In this document: piece by piece, positions 25,786 through 37,067 of the stretch | How the letters are laid out: every line of letters begins with the position of its first letter | Numbering within the stretch: position 1 is the first letter of the stretch | DNA from: Luscinia megarhynchos | Taxonomy: Eukaryota; Chordata; Aves; Passeriformes; Turdidae | Length of the DNA: 64,000 nucleotides | Reading direction: 5' to 3' | Assembly (NCBI GenBank): GCA_034336665.1 | Contig: CM067568.1 | Location: forward strand, 8,825,165-8,889,164 | Made by a program: the position numbers and the translations under genes | Notes under the pieces: generated by a model | Databases searched by the model: none | Seen by the model: only the letters and a program-made list of their open reading frames with translations | Told to the model about the DNA's origin: nothing

Positions 25786-28700
25786 AAAAAAAAAAAGGAA
25801 CTTTTTTTCCTCCAAGACACCCTGCTAAGCATTCCAAGCATTTGGGAGCTGTGGATTTCTTCCATGGTATGCAGAGGAGGTGCTCAGTGTTTATTTAGCT
25901 ACTCTCAGAGGTGGAGCTCAGAGCAGGCTGAACAGAGGAGAATGTCACAGCTGTCAGTCAGGATGAGTGATTCCATGGCTGGAAGAACTGTGAAAATAAA
26001 GTTCTCACAGATCAGACAGGTTCACAGCACAAACTCTCCTCGCCTAACAAAGGAAATGTTCCACTGTTCTTACACCAGGGGCAGTTTGATCACGTGTGTG
26101 ATCCCAATGAACTCTTACTACATTTACATATGAAAGGCACCTGCAACCTTATCTTAAAAAAAATCCCCAAACAATCCTCCTTTAATTGTTTCATTGCCCT
26201 GCCCTGTTGCAGGTCCAGATGCAAACACCAATCTCAGCCACAGAGACCACACCCCGTGAGCTCAGAGGCTCCTGCTCTCACTTGGGTCATGTCCATCACC
26301 TCTCCTGTGAGTGATTCCATGAATCCACCTCTCACCCTGCTCCTGCCAGGGACCGGATGGAGCACTTTTATGGGATGACATAAATCCTGATTTTATAGGG
26401 GGGAAGGTGGGACTGCCCCATGTCTCCAGTCTGGGAAAAACAGAGCCAGCAAATTTGGCAAGCCCACCTCAATTTACTGCTCTGAGCACCTACTGCAGCT
26501 CACAGGGGCACCTCAGCCAGGGCATGGAAACAAAGGAGGCTGGAGCCTTTGGAAGTGTGTATTTAGGCTTTGCACCTACCCCAGACACTGTTCCACTGTC
26601 AGTGTGCAGGAGGTGGAAATAAAACCCAGTGACAGCTCCAGACTCTGCTCCCTGGTGACAAAACTCCCTCCTGGTCATTAAAGCACCAAGTGTTCCCGAG
26701 AAACACCAGCACACAGGGACAGCCTCGTGCTGGATGGGGCTTGGAATCACATTACAACACAGCTCTATGCTAGGACTGACAAAGGTCTCGGGGCAGGACA
26801 AGGGATTTTAAATTATGGAAGCAAAAATACAAAACCTGTGATAATCCAGGCTATGGACACACTGATGCACATTGTGCCCATCCCATCCTACTCTGAAATG
26901 CCTCCTTCTGTTCAAAGATACACAAAACCTGGAATATTTGCAAGATCATGTCCAAGCCTCAGGATGCTGCTTGTCAAGGATTTTTGTGCCCAGACCTTGC
27001 AAAGCTGCAGGAGTGAACAAAACCCGTTTGCTGCCCCTTCCCTGGCATGACGCTGTAAATTGATTTTAACAACTTGGGCTCTGGATAAGCAGACAACAAC
27101 TCGTGTTGCCTGAGAGAAAGATCCACCTGCTGACTAATCTTCCCTGGGTTTGTTTTGATTAAGGCAGTTGAGGCTCTAAGCTCAATAATAAGATATTCCA
27201 CTGAGTCACCTTAGCTCTGTATTACTCCCTAAGGATGCATCAACACTTCTCTTTCAGCTTTTCCCCTTCTCGATTCAGAGTGGCCATTCCAGGCCAAACC
27301 ACTCCACCCTGGCCTCCCTTATTATGACTGGGAATAAAATGGCATTTGCTCTCACAGAAACCTTCCAAAACCTTTCCCAGGCTCCAGATACCTTCCAGCT
27401 TGTCCCATGTCACCCCCTTGTGTGAAATCCCAGCTCTCAGAGGGGCACAGTGTGAGTTCCATCACTCCCAGGCATTGTGTAACTGCCATAACAACAGCCA
27501 AGATTATCTCAGGAAATACCCCAATTCCTGCATCTCCAGGACAATGGATGCTATATCCTGAGTCACTTCAGAAGTGTACAAGAAGAAGAAAAAAAAACCA
27601 AAAAACTTTCAACAGTAAGGGCGAAAATTTCATTATATTTAAGAAACCAGACTGGTAGAAAACAATTCTTTTCTTGCTTTTAGCAATGATGCTTTGCAGC
27701 ATATTTTCAAAACATACTTGGCTTTTTAAAACACCACTTTCCTACCTCCTTTTTCTCCCCTGTTGTATTTTAAAATGGAAGAAATTCAACCACATTGAAT
27801 CAGTTTAAATTACAGTAGGAATTGACCACACATGTAAGATTCATTCTTATTTCCCCAGAGCTTCCCTCTGGGCTACATGTTCTCACAGGAATTTTCAACA
27901 ACAAACAAGGATTTGTTTTGAAATGTTGAGCAGAATTTTACAAAAAGCAGTTGAGCCAGAAAAATTTAGTCACAGCTCCCAGCACTTTGAAATGATGGTT
28001 ATTTTAAGGAAATGTTATTTTTAAGAAAAGGCTATTTTAAGAAACAGAGGCAGAACCCTTGCCAAAGAAATCCAGCCAGGAGGCTTTAACAAGCTTTTTT
28101 GTATTTTACTTTAAATCACGCCACAGAGCAGCCACAGGCCTGACAGTGACGCTAAACTGATTAGAAATTAAATTCAATGATCAGCATCAGAGGAGCTTAC
28201 GGATTTATGACTGGTTTTGCAACTTCCTAAGGGAACAGGCACTTCCACAAGGGAGTGCAGGGGTCACTGGAGGTCCCTTTTCCAAAACACACCAGGGAAT
28301 AGTCAGATATTCCTCAGATATTCACCTCTTTGTGTTGTAGGCTGTGTCCTGGGGAGTCTCTTCCAGCAGGGTTACGTAGCCCAGCGCACACGTGAGGATG
28401 AACAGGACTGTCAGGGTATGAGCTCTCCTGAAATTCAGAACAGAGAAAACTGACATTAAAAAGCAGGGAAGCTCACATCTCCCCCTGCTACTGAAGCCTC
28501 AGGAGTCCAAAACCTCAGCCAGGGATCAGAAATATTGAGATTTTCTGTACTGCAGAGCACAGAGAGCAGAGCTTACAGTGGCACTGCATGTGGTCACAGC
28601 AGCAGCTTGGAAAAAACCAGCACCCAGTGCAAACATCCGGATCTAAACAGCTCCAGGTGTCTCCCCTAAGTTTGGCAGGTCCACACCTGACAGTGTGCTC

Positions 28701-31700
28701 TATTTCACAGCCTACTAATCAAAATTGCAGCTGAGGGAACAGGTCCTTGAGAGCAACCAAAGGGAATTCACTCCAGACATGGGAATTACACAAGAACAAG
28801 TCGTCATTAAAAAAAGTTTAAAAAAAAAAAAATCTCTAAGTTGCTGTTCAAAGACTCTGATGCCACCTCAAGATGTCGGAATCCCAGGGATATTCCTACA
28901 GTTTCAGTGCACTTTAGCACAAGGGCTTTCTGTGGGAACAGTCATGTCAACAAAGCTGGGGGGCTGTTCCACAGCAGTAAAATGTCCTCATCCATGGGAG
29001 CCCAGAGGTTTATATGGATTTTGGTGAAGCAATCAGGGAGAAATTCTTCTGGCACAGGTTGCCCAGAGAAGCTGTGGCTACCCTATCCCTGGAAGTGTCC
29101 AAGGTCAGGTTAGACTGGGCTTGGAGCAACCCGGGCAAGTGGAAGGTGTCCCTGCCCTTGGGACTGGATGAGTTTTAAGGTCCTTTCCAACCCAAACCAT
29201 TCCATGGATTCAGTGATCCTATGGAAAGAGAGCAAGCAGAGCATACCCAGCCAGATGACACCCACACCCTACTGACCACCACATAGAGAATATTCTTACA
29301 ATGTCCACATTTTTTTCTTACTTAAAGTTGAAAATTTCTTTCCTAATGAGAAACTACTTATTGTTTTCACTGGAAAACTCCTCTGGCCCCACCTGGAAAG
29401 CATGGGAATTCTGTCCATGTAAGGGCAAAGGACATACTATGACTTTTGGTTTAGAGGACAATATCCCACAACAGAAACTAATAAAACAAAGTACATATAA
29501 AAGGGAAGCCTAGGGAGGAGAAAACCTGTAAAAGAAAGTGTCTGTATGTGACACATTTGGCTCTATTTCCATTTTCTTTATATATTCTTTTGTAACAGCA
29601 GCTCACATCCCATCTCCAGGTCATGCCAAGGTTTGTATACTCAGGTTGCACGGTGTACAATAAACCTTGGAATTTCCAAACCATCCACTGACTCACCTTT
29701 AAACAACCCCACAGTAACTCACCTAACACTGCTCTAAAAGTCAAAGAAAGGGTGCTGCTGAATGAAAATTCCACCCTACTCCAAACCCCACACACTCCAC
29801 AGCATCCCTGCAATCCCACTGGGAACACAACACAATACCTCATAAGCAGACACAATCCTCTTCTGCCCCTGCCAGAACAGAGTTTGGCATTGAAGGCTCT
29901 CCCTCCTCGAGCACCACCAGCTCCAGGAGAAAAACACGAGGACCCACGGGTACTTCCAGAATTAGAGAGGAATCAGCGTGCCAAAACCCAGGGAAAAACT
30001 TGGGAGCCACAAGCTCCTGCTGGGCAGCTGCATCTTCCCAGGTGCCAGGAAAGGTGATTCAGCCATCAGTGCTCACGTGGGCCTGCCCTGGATCCTGCAG
30101 GAGCTGGAAAACTAAATCCCAGCCTCTCCCAGGAGGCAGGACAGCAGGCACGCTCCAATCACACCACGCTCCTGGCGTGCTGCACTTCCACGTGGATATA
30201 GTGAATGGATTCTAAGGCAAACACCAAAAACGCTGCGGTATCTAGTGCCTTGTTTTGTTGTTTGATTTTGAAACTTATCTTGTATTGTCATATTGTTACA
30301 CATATGTATTGTTATACATATTGTTGTAGAGCTAGAGATACCATGTATTATATATGTTATATCATTGCTTATTTTTGAAGAGACTACAAAAACAAATCCA
30401 CGAATCCCCCCTTAACATTTCACCACCTGAACACCCACAAGTCAGCTGCTTTTTCACCATGCCCAGATCCCATAAATTGCCAAAAAGTCAGTTATTGCAT
30501 GTCCTCCCTTGGACAAACACCTTGAGAAACCTCTCTACCAGCACAAGGGTGATTCAGCTGTGTTCCTCCCTGTGAGGATCTTGTAGGCCAGTGAAGGGTC
30601 AGTGTTGGGGAGCCCCATGCATCCCATTTCCCATTTCATTTTGGTGCCACAGCCACCAGCGTGAAACCCAACCAGCTGCCCTGAGAAACAAGAAGCTGCT
30701 CTCTCATCACTTCCCTTGTAGCTCAGCTTTCATCTCCAGATGCTGCCAGATTCTTTCCTAGCAGGTTTTCAAGGTAAAGGTTCTTCCAGCGCAGCATGAA
30801 TTCCAAGAGCTGGGATGAAAGACTCTGGAGATGGGCTTGACTTCTGCCAGAGAGCTGTGAGCAGTGACACAGCAATGAGAGGGAACATAGCACCACAAAT
30901 CCACTTCAGAGAGGAAAAAAAGCCAGGAAATATGGATGCACACCTTGTCTTCTCACAGCTCACGAGTTCTAAAATAAAATAAAATTCCACATAAAGGAGC
31001 AGCTCTCCTTAAGGAAGGGCTTCTCCAAGAGATTGGAATGAATTTAACGGCACAAGGGGATTGTTTTCATCTCCACACCTTAAAATAACACACCAGGGGA
31101 AGGCAAGCTAAGAACAACCCAGCAAGGTAAGCATGGCAGGAATTACATGGAAAGGCTTATGTTCTCCTGGCCTGGAGCCTGGGAGGCTGAAGAGGGCTAA
31201 GCTGGGAATCTACCCCTTAGAATTACACACAGAAGTTTGGGCAACATGCCCAAAGCAAAGTGGGTACAAACTGCAGCCAGATCTGGGAGATTTCACATCA
31301 GAAACTCTGCAAAGCAGTGCCTGATATACCTGAGCACAAAAATATCTAAGGTCAGGAAGAGAACTCACAACAAATCCCAAACTGTGAAAAAGCTGGAATA
31401 TTAAGTGGCTTATTTTTCTGCCTTTCTGCACCACACATTTGGCTCTTTCCCCACTTGTGCCCTGGAAGGTTGAAATGAAATAAATCAGGTCTGTTTTCAC
31501 ACAAGCCCTTGCCCTGCTAATTTAAACACCAAGTGAGAGCAAGTGAAGCTCTCCCGCACTGCAGATCACAAAAAAGTGGGGTTTTTTCCCAGTTAATGGG
31601 ATTAAGTTTGATCCCAACTTCTCTTTTTCATGCTAGGTTATTCTCCTGTCACATTGAGACGCTGCAGGTCTGTCAAGGAAATGACTACAGGCGCTTTTAT

Positions 31701-34700
31701 TTTCCAACTGGAAGTCTATGACAGAAATGATGTAAGGAAATTGCTTAAACATGTCATTTTTTGGGAGATTCTGGCAGATCCTTGGGTGAAAAGTAAAGAA
31801 TAACACCCAGGAGCAGGCGGCCCATGGCCTCATTCAATCTCCCACAAATTAAAATCAGTTTAAGCAGGGACCGCACCCTTGTTATCCACGGCTTGTTTGT
31901 CACCAGTGATGCAACAACTCCATTAAACACAATAACAATCACTGGAACACAATGCAAAGAATTTATTTATTAATATTTTGGTCAGTCCTCTTAAGTGGAA
32001 CGAAATTCCAAAGGAGAGCCAGTCCAGTTTGCCCCTTGGGTTAAAAAAGTTGCATTAATTGGGGCTGCTGGTGAAAGGATCTGTCAGCAAACCAAATTAG
32101 TACCACCAGTGACTTTCTCATGATTTAATTCTTTATTCCAAATAATGGCAAATTCATTAAACCATTCCTGAAAGAGATTTTTAAATGGATGTCAAAGCTC
32201 TGTACCCTCCATAAATCATCAGCTGGGAATTCTAAGAAAATATGGTGAATAGTACAACAAACCCTTTCCTCCAAAAGCAGCAGAGGGTTTGTATAGAGAA
32301 TAAGACACGAGAAAATACAACCAAATTTAATACTAACTTAAAACCAACCACATTTGAAACAATAACTGCAATTAACAGGGCAAACTGCTGGGGATAGACA
32401 CAGGGTTTGGAAAACTTCAAATGCAAATACCAATACCCCTATTGGTTTTAAGCTCTAAGTTATGTTTTAAAATCAGTTTAAACTCTCAGAGTTAGTAAGA
32501 CAGTCCCTATTCTTAGAGCAGTGGCCGGCACATCCCTGAAGTCACCCGACGCTGGTTACATTTCCATACAGACTTGTGACACTCCAAAATAGCAACGTGC
32601 CTTTTCCTTGCCATCTCCTCAAAGAAGCCCAGGAACACAGACCTCCAGAGACCCAGAGCCACAGGTCAACAGCAAAGCTTCACCAGATCTGAGATTTTCT
32701 TTCCAATCAGGAGGAAAGACTGAGTTCCCAAAGTTTCCATCAGTGCTACACAGCTTGCAAGTTCCACAAACGCCCTATTTTCGATTATTAAACTTTTCTT
32801 TTCTTAAACCTATGGAAATGTGTGTCTCAGGTTAGTTTAGGGCAGTTCTACCAAGACAAGTAAGTGACGAGGAATTACAGGTAACACTCTTTGAAGCACA
32901 TTTTTCCCTATTCTCCTTAAAACTTTGGGAATGTGTTCACCAAAAAAGAAAAAGCAATATAGAGAACTGATATCCAGGTGGGGCACTGAACTCTGACAGG
33001 CCTTCTCCACAAAGATATTCATTCTGCATTTCCAGCTTACTTGGCAGAACTATGCAACCCCTTCCTTTGAGGAAAGGGCACTGCCATTCCCATAGCACAA
33101 TTCCCAAGGCACAGGCCCTCTCATCCATGACCAGCTGGCCAACGTGGCTTAGTGGGATTGCATAAGGCCTGCATGTCCCTGCTCCCTGCCCTGCCAAGGG
33201 CATTCCCACAGGCTGGAAAAGCATGGCAGGGTGACCCTGGACTCTGGACAATGTTCCTTGTCTTCAGCGCAGTGAATCCTGAGTGGGCATGGCATGGCCC
33301 CATTCAAGCAGGGAAAAATCCCGTGTTCAGCTCCCAGCAAACTCAAGGAATGCTGCCTTGGAAGTGCCAGGGCCATCCCTGAGGAGAGAGCACAGAGAGC
33401 AGCTCCTGCCAACTTGTGGATATTCCATCTTCCTAATCTCTGTTCCGGCTAAATCCCCACCTCTTCCTCCAGATTGCTCTTAGCAAATCCCGGGTATTTC
33501 AGAGATAAGAGCAATCTCCACAAGCAATGGGTAAGGAATGCTTTGGGTTCCAACCCCTTCTTTCCAACACCAGCTGGTTTGCCCACACATATCCTCATTT
33601 CCCAGGCCATCTGGGAAGAGTCACAACACTGAACGAACCGAGAGGAACATGCCAGCAGGGGCTGCCTCTTCCTTGGCTGCAAATTCCACACTTTTTTTGC
33701 ACAAAAAGGTGGAAATAATTCCTAAGAACACTGCCATTAGACTGTACAATCACTGCCATTCCCTCTTTTTTAGTTCTTTGCTTATTAATTTTAACATCCT
33801 GAGCTCCACAGATCTCTGCTGCCGCACCATGACCTCGGGAATTAATATCACATCCACGTGCTGGCAACACGAGATTATTAGTGTGAGAGATAAAACACGT
33901 TAATAATCAAAAAGGTGACATTAAAGCTAATGAAATCCAAATTAAAGTAAGGCTTTGAGAAAGCAATTAACCCACAGAGTCACAATGTGGTAGTGAAAGT
34001 GAATCTGGCACCTCCCAACACCCCCAAATCGAGACTGGATGGACGTTTTCCTGGAAAATCTTCCTTGGTTAAAAAAAACAAGCTATGAAAAACCTACAGA
34101 AATTTTAGGAGAACACCACACACAATGATCCTACTAAATGACCCCAGAACAAGCAGGGCTTTGTGAGAAAGCTCCTGCTGGAGGCACACACACAAGAACA
34201 ATCCAAGGTGCTGGAAACAACAGGGAACATGTTCCAGTGGCTTGCCAGGCAGGCTTGGCATTCCCAGCTCCCCACTAGGAAATTAGTACAGGGATAAATG
34301 ATACAGAAACCATGGATCTGCCTCAGAAAGTTTCCTCCTGTTCCCTTCCCTTGGCATTTCCTAATGGCAAAGGGAGCTGCCAGGAGCTGCCTGACTGAGC
34401 AGGTTCCCACAAAGGAGTATTTTCCAGTTACAAGTCATTTATATGGAATAAGACCAGAGATATTAGCACACAAGTGGTTTTTCAAAGCTTCAAACAGATT
34501 TTAAAGAGCAGGAAGCCAGCTAGGAAGCTCCACCTTTCCCAAAGACCACGTTTATAGCAGGAAAATCATCTTTGCAAACTAAAGTACTGCTGGAATGATT
34601 TGTATCCCCAGATTCCAAATCCTCTCATTTTCCCAAAAGGAGCGAGCCACAAGAGTAACCTTATCCCTAACTCCTGAACTCCAAAGAGAAGCTGCATTCC

Positions 34701-36778
34701 GTGTTTGTCCAAGAGGGCAGCCACTCTCAAAAATTTTCCTTTCCCTGTGGCCACCTTCACAGCATGAGAGGAAACCCAAGAGTCACAGGAAGAAAATCAC
34801 TCCTCTGGATTATCTTTATTCTTGGACAGGGTAGGAACTGAGTCATTGCCAAAGGATACCCTAACATATGCAGGGCAAAAGTAACACAAGAAAAAAACTT
34901 GGGACTTCTCCAGATGTCTAAAGCCCTTGTTGCCAGCACAAGCTACTAGGGAAAAGAAAATTGGATAAATAGGGAAATTTAGAAACACACTTGTCCATGT
35001 TGCCCTCATGGAAGGGACCACCTGACACACAGAAGCTCCTGAAAGAACAAGGCACATCCAGATTTCCAAAGGAACCATCCACATGGCCACACTAACTGCA
35101 TTACAGGTTCATCCTGGGGTGACAGCCCTGTCACCACCACAAAAAAGCTGCAAGGAGGCGAGATTCCACAGCAAAAAACAGGTCACTTTAAGGCTTCACA
35201 AAACAGCTGGCAAGAGCCACGCTGGGGAGGGAGTAGAAAGGAGAGCTTTACCCATTTTCCATTTAAAGGCTGGCACCGGGATCCCGCGATTCGCTCAGCC
35301 CAGTGTGGTGTGCCCGCCGGGAAAGGTCCTTTTGTCCCCGAGGCCACAATGTCCCTCGGCTACACCCGCGCACGTCAGGGATCCCGCCAGGATCCAGCAG
35401 CATCCCAGTGCTCCTCTGCAGCTTGCACTGGCAGGAATGTCACCTCCTTCATCGGGATCAACACCCTCGGCTCTGCTGCTGCCCAGACTGGCAGGGTGAG
35501 AGCCAAGTGCCCTCCCCTCCCACTCCTCCACGCCGAGCTCCGGCCAAATCCCATTGCCCTCGGCTCGTGTTCCAAACGCGCGTCTCCAATGCCAGCCTGG
35601 TTTTCTTCATGGGAAGGGATGCGTGTTTAACACACAGAAAAACACCTCTACCTACACACACACATGCTGAGCTGAGCGGATTTATGGAACAACTCCTGCG
35701 AGGCTGGGATTGAGGAGCACTTTTTCAGGTATGAACACACCTCTCCCTGCAAGGACTGAATTTAACAAAAATCTGATTTTCGCTGCTGGCCCAACACCGT
35801 CAGGTTTCTGCACCTGTTTTATGGACTGAGACACACAAAAATAGGCAACACCTGCCCAGCAGGAGTGGGGCATGACAACTTCAGCTTTCTGCCAGGATCA
35901 CTGAGAAGTGTACAGATGGAAAAAGCCTCTTCCAAGACTGAGGGAGAGGAGAGAAGGAGGTGGAGTCCATACAAACAACGCTGATAACTGGAATCAGGCA
36001 GGAATGCTTGCCTGAACACAGTGGGCTCTCAAGGTACTGGAAAACACCTCCAAGGCACCCAGCAGGCAGGATAATCCATCGGGCTCAGCCCTAAGGGTCC
36101 TGCTCCTGGAAAGGTGGGGACCAGGACTGGGAAAAGAGGTGCCACCGCCTACAGCCAGTCCTGAATTCCCGTTACATTGCCAGGAAACAATTAGGCGCTA
36201 GGGCCACACCAGGAAAACACTCGCAGCCGATTCCAGCACCGGTATCGGCGACAGAAGAGGCCTCTAAGCAGCAGATAACGGGGAGCAGATAACTCGGATA
36301 TCCCGTTCCTTGGGGGCCCCCACCTCCCATTCCTCAGCCCCTCCACATCCCATTCCTCAGGGGACTCCCACATCCCATTCCTCAGCCCCTCCACCTCCCA
36401 TTCCTTAGGGGACTCCACATCCCATTCCTCAGCCCCTCCACATCCCATTCCTTAGGGGACTCCACATCCCATTCCTTAGGGGACTCCACATCCCATTCCT
36501 CAGCCCCTCCACATCCCATTCCTTAGGGTCCCCCCTGGCCCACGCGGAGCCCCGAGGCGGGTATGGGCCATGCCCGGCGCCTCTCACCAGAAGAACGTGT
36601 TGGTGCCGTCGTCGTACACCTCGGACTCGGTGCTGCGGCGGGGCCCGGCGCCGTCCCGCTCGGCCCCGGGGGCGCCGCCGTTGGGCTGCGCGGGGGGCGG
36701 CGGCGGCGGCTGCTGCTGCTCCTCCAGCGCGGCCTTGCCCGCGTTCCCGCCGTGCGCCCGCCGCTCGCCGCGCCTCAT
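7548..36778 (-). CDS. PTDSS2: PTDSS2, phosphatidylserine synthase 2 (12 coding exons)
   Basis: Multi-pass ER membrane enzyme that exchanges the head group of phosphatidylethanolamine for serine to make phosphatidylserine (family knowledge). Coding exons in transcript order: 36588-36778, 28326-28427, 23596-23679, 18875-18942, 17144-17278, 16301-16351, 14718-14831, 13986-14104, 13198-13312, 11424-11569, 8457-8642, 7548-7692. All introns are GT-AG and the phases agree. Recognised segments include [72 protein letters not shown] and [10 protein letters not shown]. The predicted length of about 484 aa is close to human (487). The start ATG follows GCCGCC, a strong initiation context, inside a CpG island. 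The exons sum to 1456 bases, one too many; the extra base is in exon 3. The N-terminus has Gln/Pro runs that I do not recall in mammals. Identity is very secure and agrees with gene order. Confidence 0.96.
7940..8240 (-). mobile_element. CR1 LINE fragment in PTDSS2 intron 11
   Basis: Matches the reverse complement of the CR1 3' region: GGTTTGGGTTGAAAGGGATC, then GGGACACCTTCCACTAGCCC, then GACACTTCCAGGGATGGGGC, and a diverged CTTGTCCTGTCC part. CR1 copies are 5'-truncated non-LTR insertions typical of birds and reptiles. Confidence 0.85.
8457..8642 (-). CDS. PTDSS2: PTDSS2 exon 11
   Basis: Encodes [40 protein letters not shown] and a last membrane segment ending [10 protein letters not shown]. 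The acceptor is TCCTGCAG|GAAG and the donor TTATTCG|GTGGGT. Confidence 0.95.
8643..11423 (-). other. PTDSS2 intron 10 (2.8 kb)
   Basis: Single-copy-looking sequence except for one copy of a 41-bp segment (9967-10007) that recurs in intron 7. Confidence 0.8.
9967..10007. repeat. 41-bp segment, copy A (PTDSS2 intron 10)
   Basis: Runs AATAATGCACTGAC to CCATGGAGCAAAT. It matches 14258-14298 at 39 of 41 positions in the same orientation; flanking sequence does not match. Confidence 0.85.
11424..11569 (-). CDS. PTDSS2: PTDSS2 exon 10
   Basis: Encodes [20 protein letters not shown], then a hydrophobic stretch ending [19 protein letters not shown]. The acceptor is CTCCCAG|TTCTTA and the donor GACCC|GTAAGC. 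Confidence 0.95.
12766..12807. repeat. Poly-A tract, 42 bp, in PTDSS2 intron 9
   Basis: Uninterrupted A on the plus strand. It could be a simple repeat or the tail of a retroposed sequence, but no parent sequence is recognisable to its left. Confidence 0.95.
13198..13312 (-). CDS. PTDSS2: PTDSS2 exon 9
   Basis: Encodes [20 protein letters not shown] followed by [18 protein letters not shown]. The acceptor is TTTTCCAG|AGGC and the donor TTCGTG|GTGAGG. Confidence 0.95.
13986..14104 (-). CDS. PTDSS2: PTDSS2 exon 8
   Basis: Encodes [20 protein letters not shown] and then [19 protein letters not shown]. The acceptor is CTTCCAG|TGGATA and the donor TACAA|GTAAGT; the last Lys codon is split. Confidence 0.94.
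14258..14298. repeat. 41-bp segment, copy B (PTDSS2 intron 7)
   Basis: Same orientation as copy A, with two substitutions. Neither copy looks like CR1 or like the two LTR families in this window. Confidence 0.85.
14718..14831 (-). CDS. PTDSS2: PTDSS2 exon 7
   Basis: Encodes 38 residues: [20 protein letters not shown] followed by [18 protein letters not shown], a membrane helix and a conserved loop likely to be part of the active-site region. The donor is GATCAC|GTATGT. Confidence 0.95.
16301..16351 (-). CDS. PTDSS2: PTDSS2 exon 6
   Basis: A 51-bp in-frame exon encoding [17 protein letters not shown], 17 residues that are nearly invariant in the family. The acceptor is TTTTCAG|GAC and the donor CTGAAG|GTAAGA. 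Confidence 0.95.
16720..16806 (+). mobile_element. CR1 3' end fragment (PTDSS2 intron 5)
   Basis: Contains GGAAGGTGTCCTTGCCCATG, then TTTCCATCCCAAACCATTCT, ending in a diverged GGGATTCTGTGG, the CR1 3' terminus in plus orientation. Confidence 0.8.
17144..17278 (-). CDS. PTDSS2: PTDSS2 exon 5
   Basis: Encodes 45 residues containing [34 protein letters not shown] and GTDPFHNIW, a strongly conserved loop of PS synthases. The acceptor is TTGCAG|ACTGTG and the donor ATCTGG|GTAAGG. Confidence 0.95.
17279..18874 (-). other. PTDSS2 intron 4 (1.6 kb)
   Basis: Ordinary A/T-rich intron sequence; I see no repeat or gene in it. Confidence 0.8.
18875..18942 (-). CDS. PTDSS2: PTDSS2 exon 4
   Basis: Encodes [12 protein letters not shown] and then [11 protein letters not shown], a hydrophobic membrane segment. 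The acceptor is CTCTGCAG|CTTAC and the donor TTCCAG|GTAAGT; it ends on a codon boundary. Confidence 0.93.
18943..23595 (-). other. PTDSS2 intron 3 (4.7 kb)
   Basis: Holds a CR1 3' end at 19.0 kb and an A/CAAA-rich low-complexity stretch at about 20.46-20.52 kb. I see nothing else. Confidence 0.85.
19003..19170 (-). mobile_element. CR1 3' end fragment (PTDSS2 intron 3)
   Basis: Contains ATCATGGAATCCTGGAATG, GGGAGGGACCTGAAAGCCCA, CCTGCCATGGGCAGGGACAC and AACACTTCCAGGGATGGGGC: the reverse complement of a CR1 3' end. Confidence 0.85.
23596..23679 (-). CDS. PTDSS2: PTDSS2 exon 3, with an apparent 1-bp insertion
   Basis: The first part reads [12 protein letters not shown] (second membrane segment) and the last part [14 protein letters not shown], but the two lie in different frames. 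Where Gly should join Val the minus strand reads TTCGGGCGTG, one base more than Gly-Val needs; the extra C (plus strand) is in the CCC at 23640-23642. Read literally, the frame meets TAA within a few codons. Splice sites are good (CTTCCAG|AGG and CACCCAG|GTAATT). The other eleven exons are intact, so an assembly or sequencing indel is the likeliest cause; a real lesion or allele is possible. Confidence 0.9.
23680..28325 (-). other. PTDSS2 intron 2 (4.6 kb)
   Basis: Holds an A-rich tract at 25.75 kb. I recognise no other repeat or gene. Confidence 0.85.
25747..25797. repeat. A-rich (A12G-like) low-complexity tract
   Basis: Runs of about 12-16 A separated by single G, in PTDSS2 intron 2. Length is likely to vary between individuals and to be poorly assembled. 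Confidence 0.9.
28326..28427 (-). CDS. PTDSS2: PTDSS2 exon 2
   Basis: Encodes [20 protein letters not shown] and then [14 protein letters not shown], the first membrane segment and the loop after it. The acceptor is TTTCAG|GAGAGC and the donor AAGAG|GTGAAT; the closing Arg codon is split. Confidence 0.94.
29015..29224 (+). mobile_element. CR1 3' end fragment (PTDSS2 intron 1)
   Basis: Contains GGCACAGGTTGCCCAGAGAA, CCCTGGAAGTGTCCAAGGTC and GTCCTTTCCAACCCAAACCA, ending near a degenerate ATTCTATG-type terminus. Confidence 0.85.
36312..36535. repeat. Minisatellite of 23-24 bp units in PTDSS2 intron 1
   Basis: About ten tandem units built on CCACATCCCATTCCT followed by either CAGCCCCT or TAGGGGACT. 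The two unit types alternate irregularly. The array ends about 50 bases from the exon 1 donor. Confidence 0.9.
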
Positions 36779-37060
36779 GGCGGCGGGGGCGCACCGGGGG
36801 CGGGGAGGGGGCGCCCCGGGGGACACGGGCCGGGGCGGCGGCGGGAGGCGCCGCGGGGCGGGAGGCGTGACGCGGCGTGCGCGCGACCCCGCGTCCGCGC
36901 GTGCGCGGGGAGGGCGGGCCCGGGGAGCCCCGCCCCCTCCGTTGCCGTGGCAACCGCGTGGCCTCCCCCCACACACCTCACTCACCCCGGCCGCTAGGTG
37001 GCGCCCTGAGGAGCCGCGGCCGCCCCTCACGGAGGGGAGCCCGAGCCCCTCCGGGCAGCC
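36545..37060 (-). promoter_or_regulatory. PTDSS2: CpG island and promoter region of PTDSS2
   Basis: Dense CpG and G/C runs surround exon 1 and the bases upstream of the ATG. No TATA box is visible. Such islands normally hold dispersed start sites; the transcription start is probably between 36780 and 36960. Confidence 0.75.
36588..36778 (-). CDS. PTDSS2: PTDSS2 exon 1 (start codon)
   Basis: Encodes residues 1-63 and part of 64. It begins MRRGERR, passes a low-complexity stretch ([16 protein letters not shown]) and ends with the conserved [16 protein letters not shown]. The donor is TTCTG|GTGAGAGG, so the Trp codon is split after two bases. The N-terminus is predicted to be cytosolic and disordered. 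Confidence 0.95.
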
Positions 37061-37067
37061 CAAGCGC

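Larger units (their letters stand above)
28428..36587 (-). other. PTDSS2 intron 1 (8.2 kb)
   Basis: Holds one CR1 3' end (29.02-29.22 kb) and the minisatellite next to exon 1. The rest is A/T-rich single-copy-looking sequence in which I recognise no exon or RNA gene. Confidence 0.85.

Noticed and set aside
29301..29695. Possible further LTR in PTDSS2 intron 1 (a TATAAAA and an AATAAA about 165 bp apart)
   Set aside because: No matching target duplication and no second LTR; A/T-rich intron DNA gives such pairs by chance.
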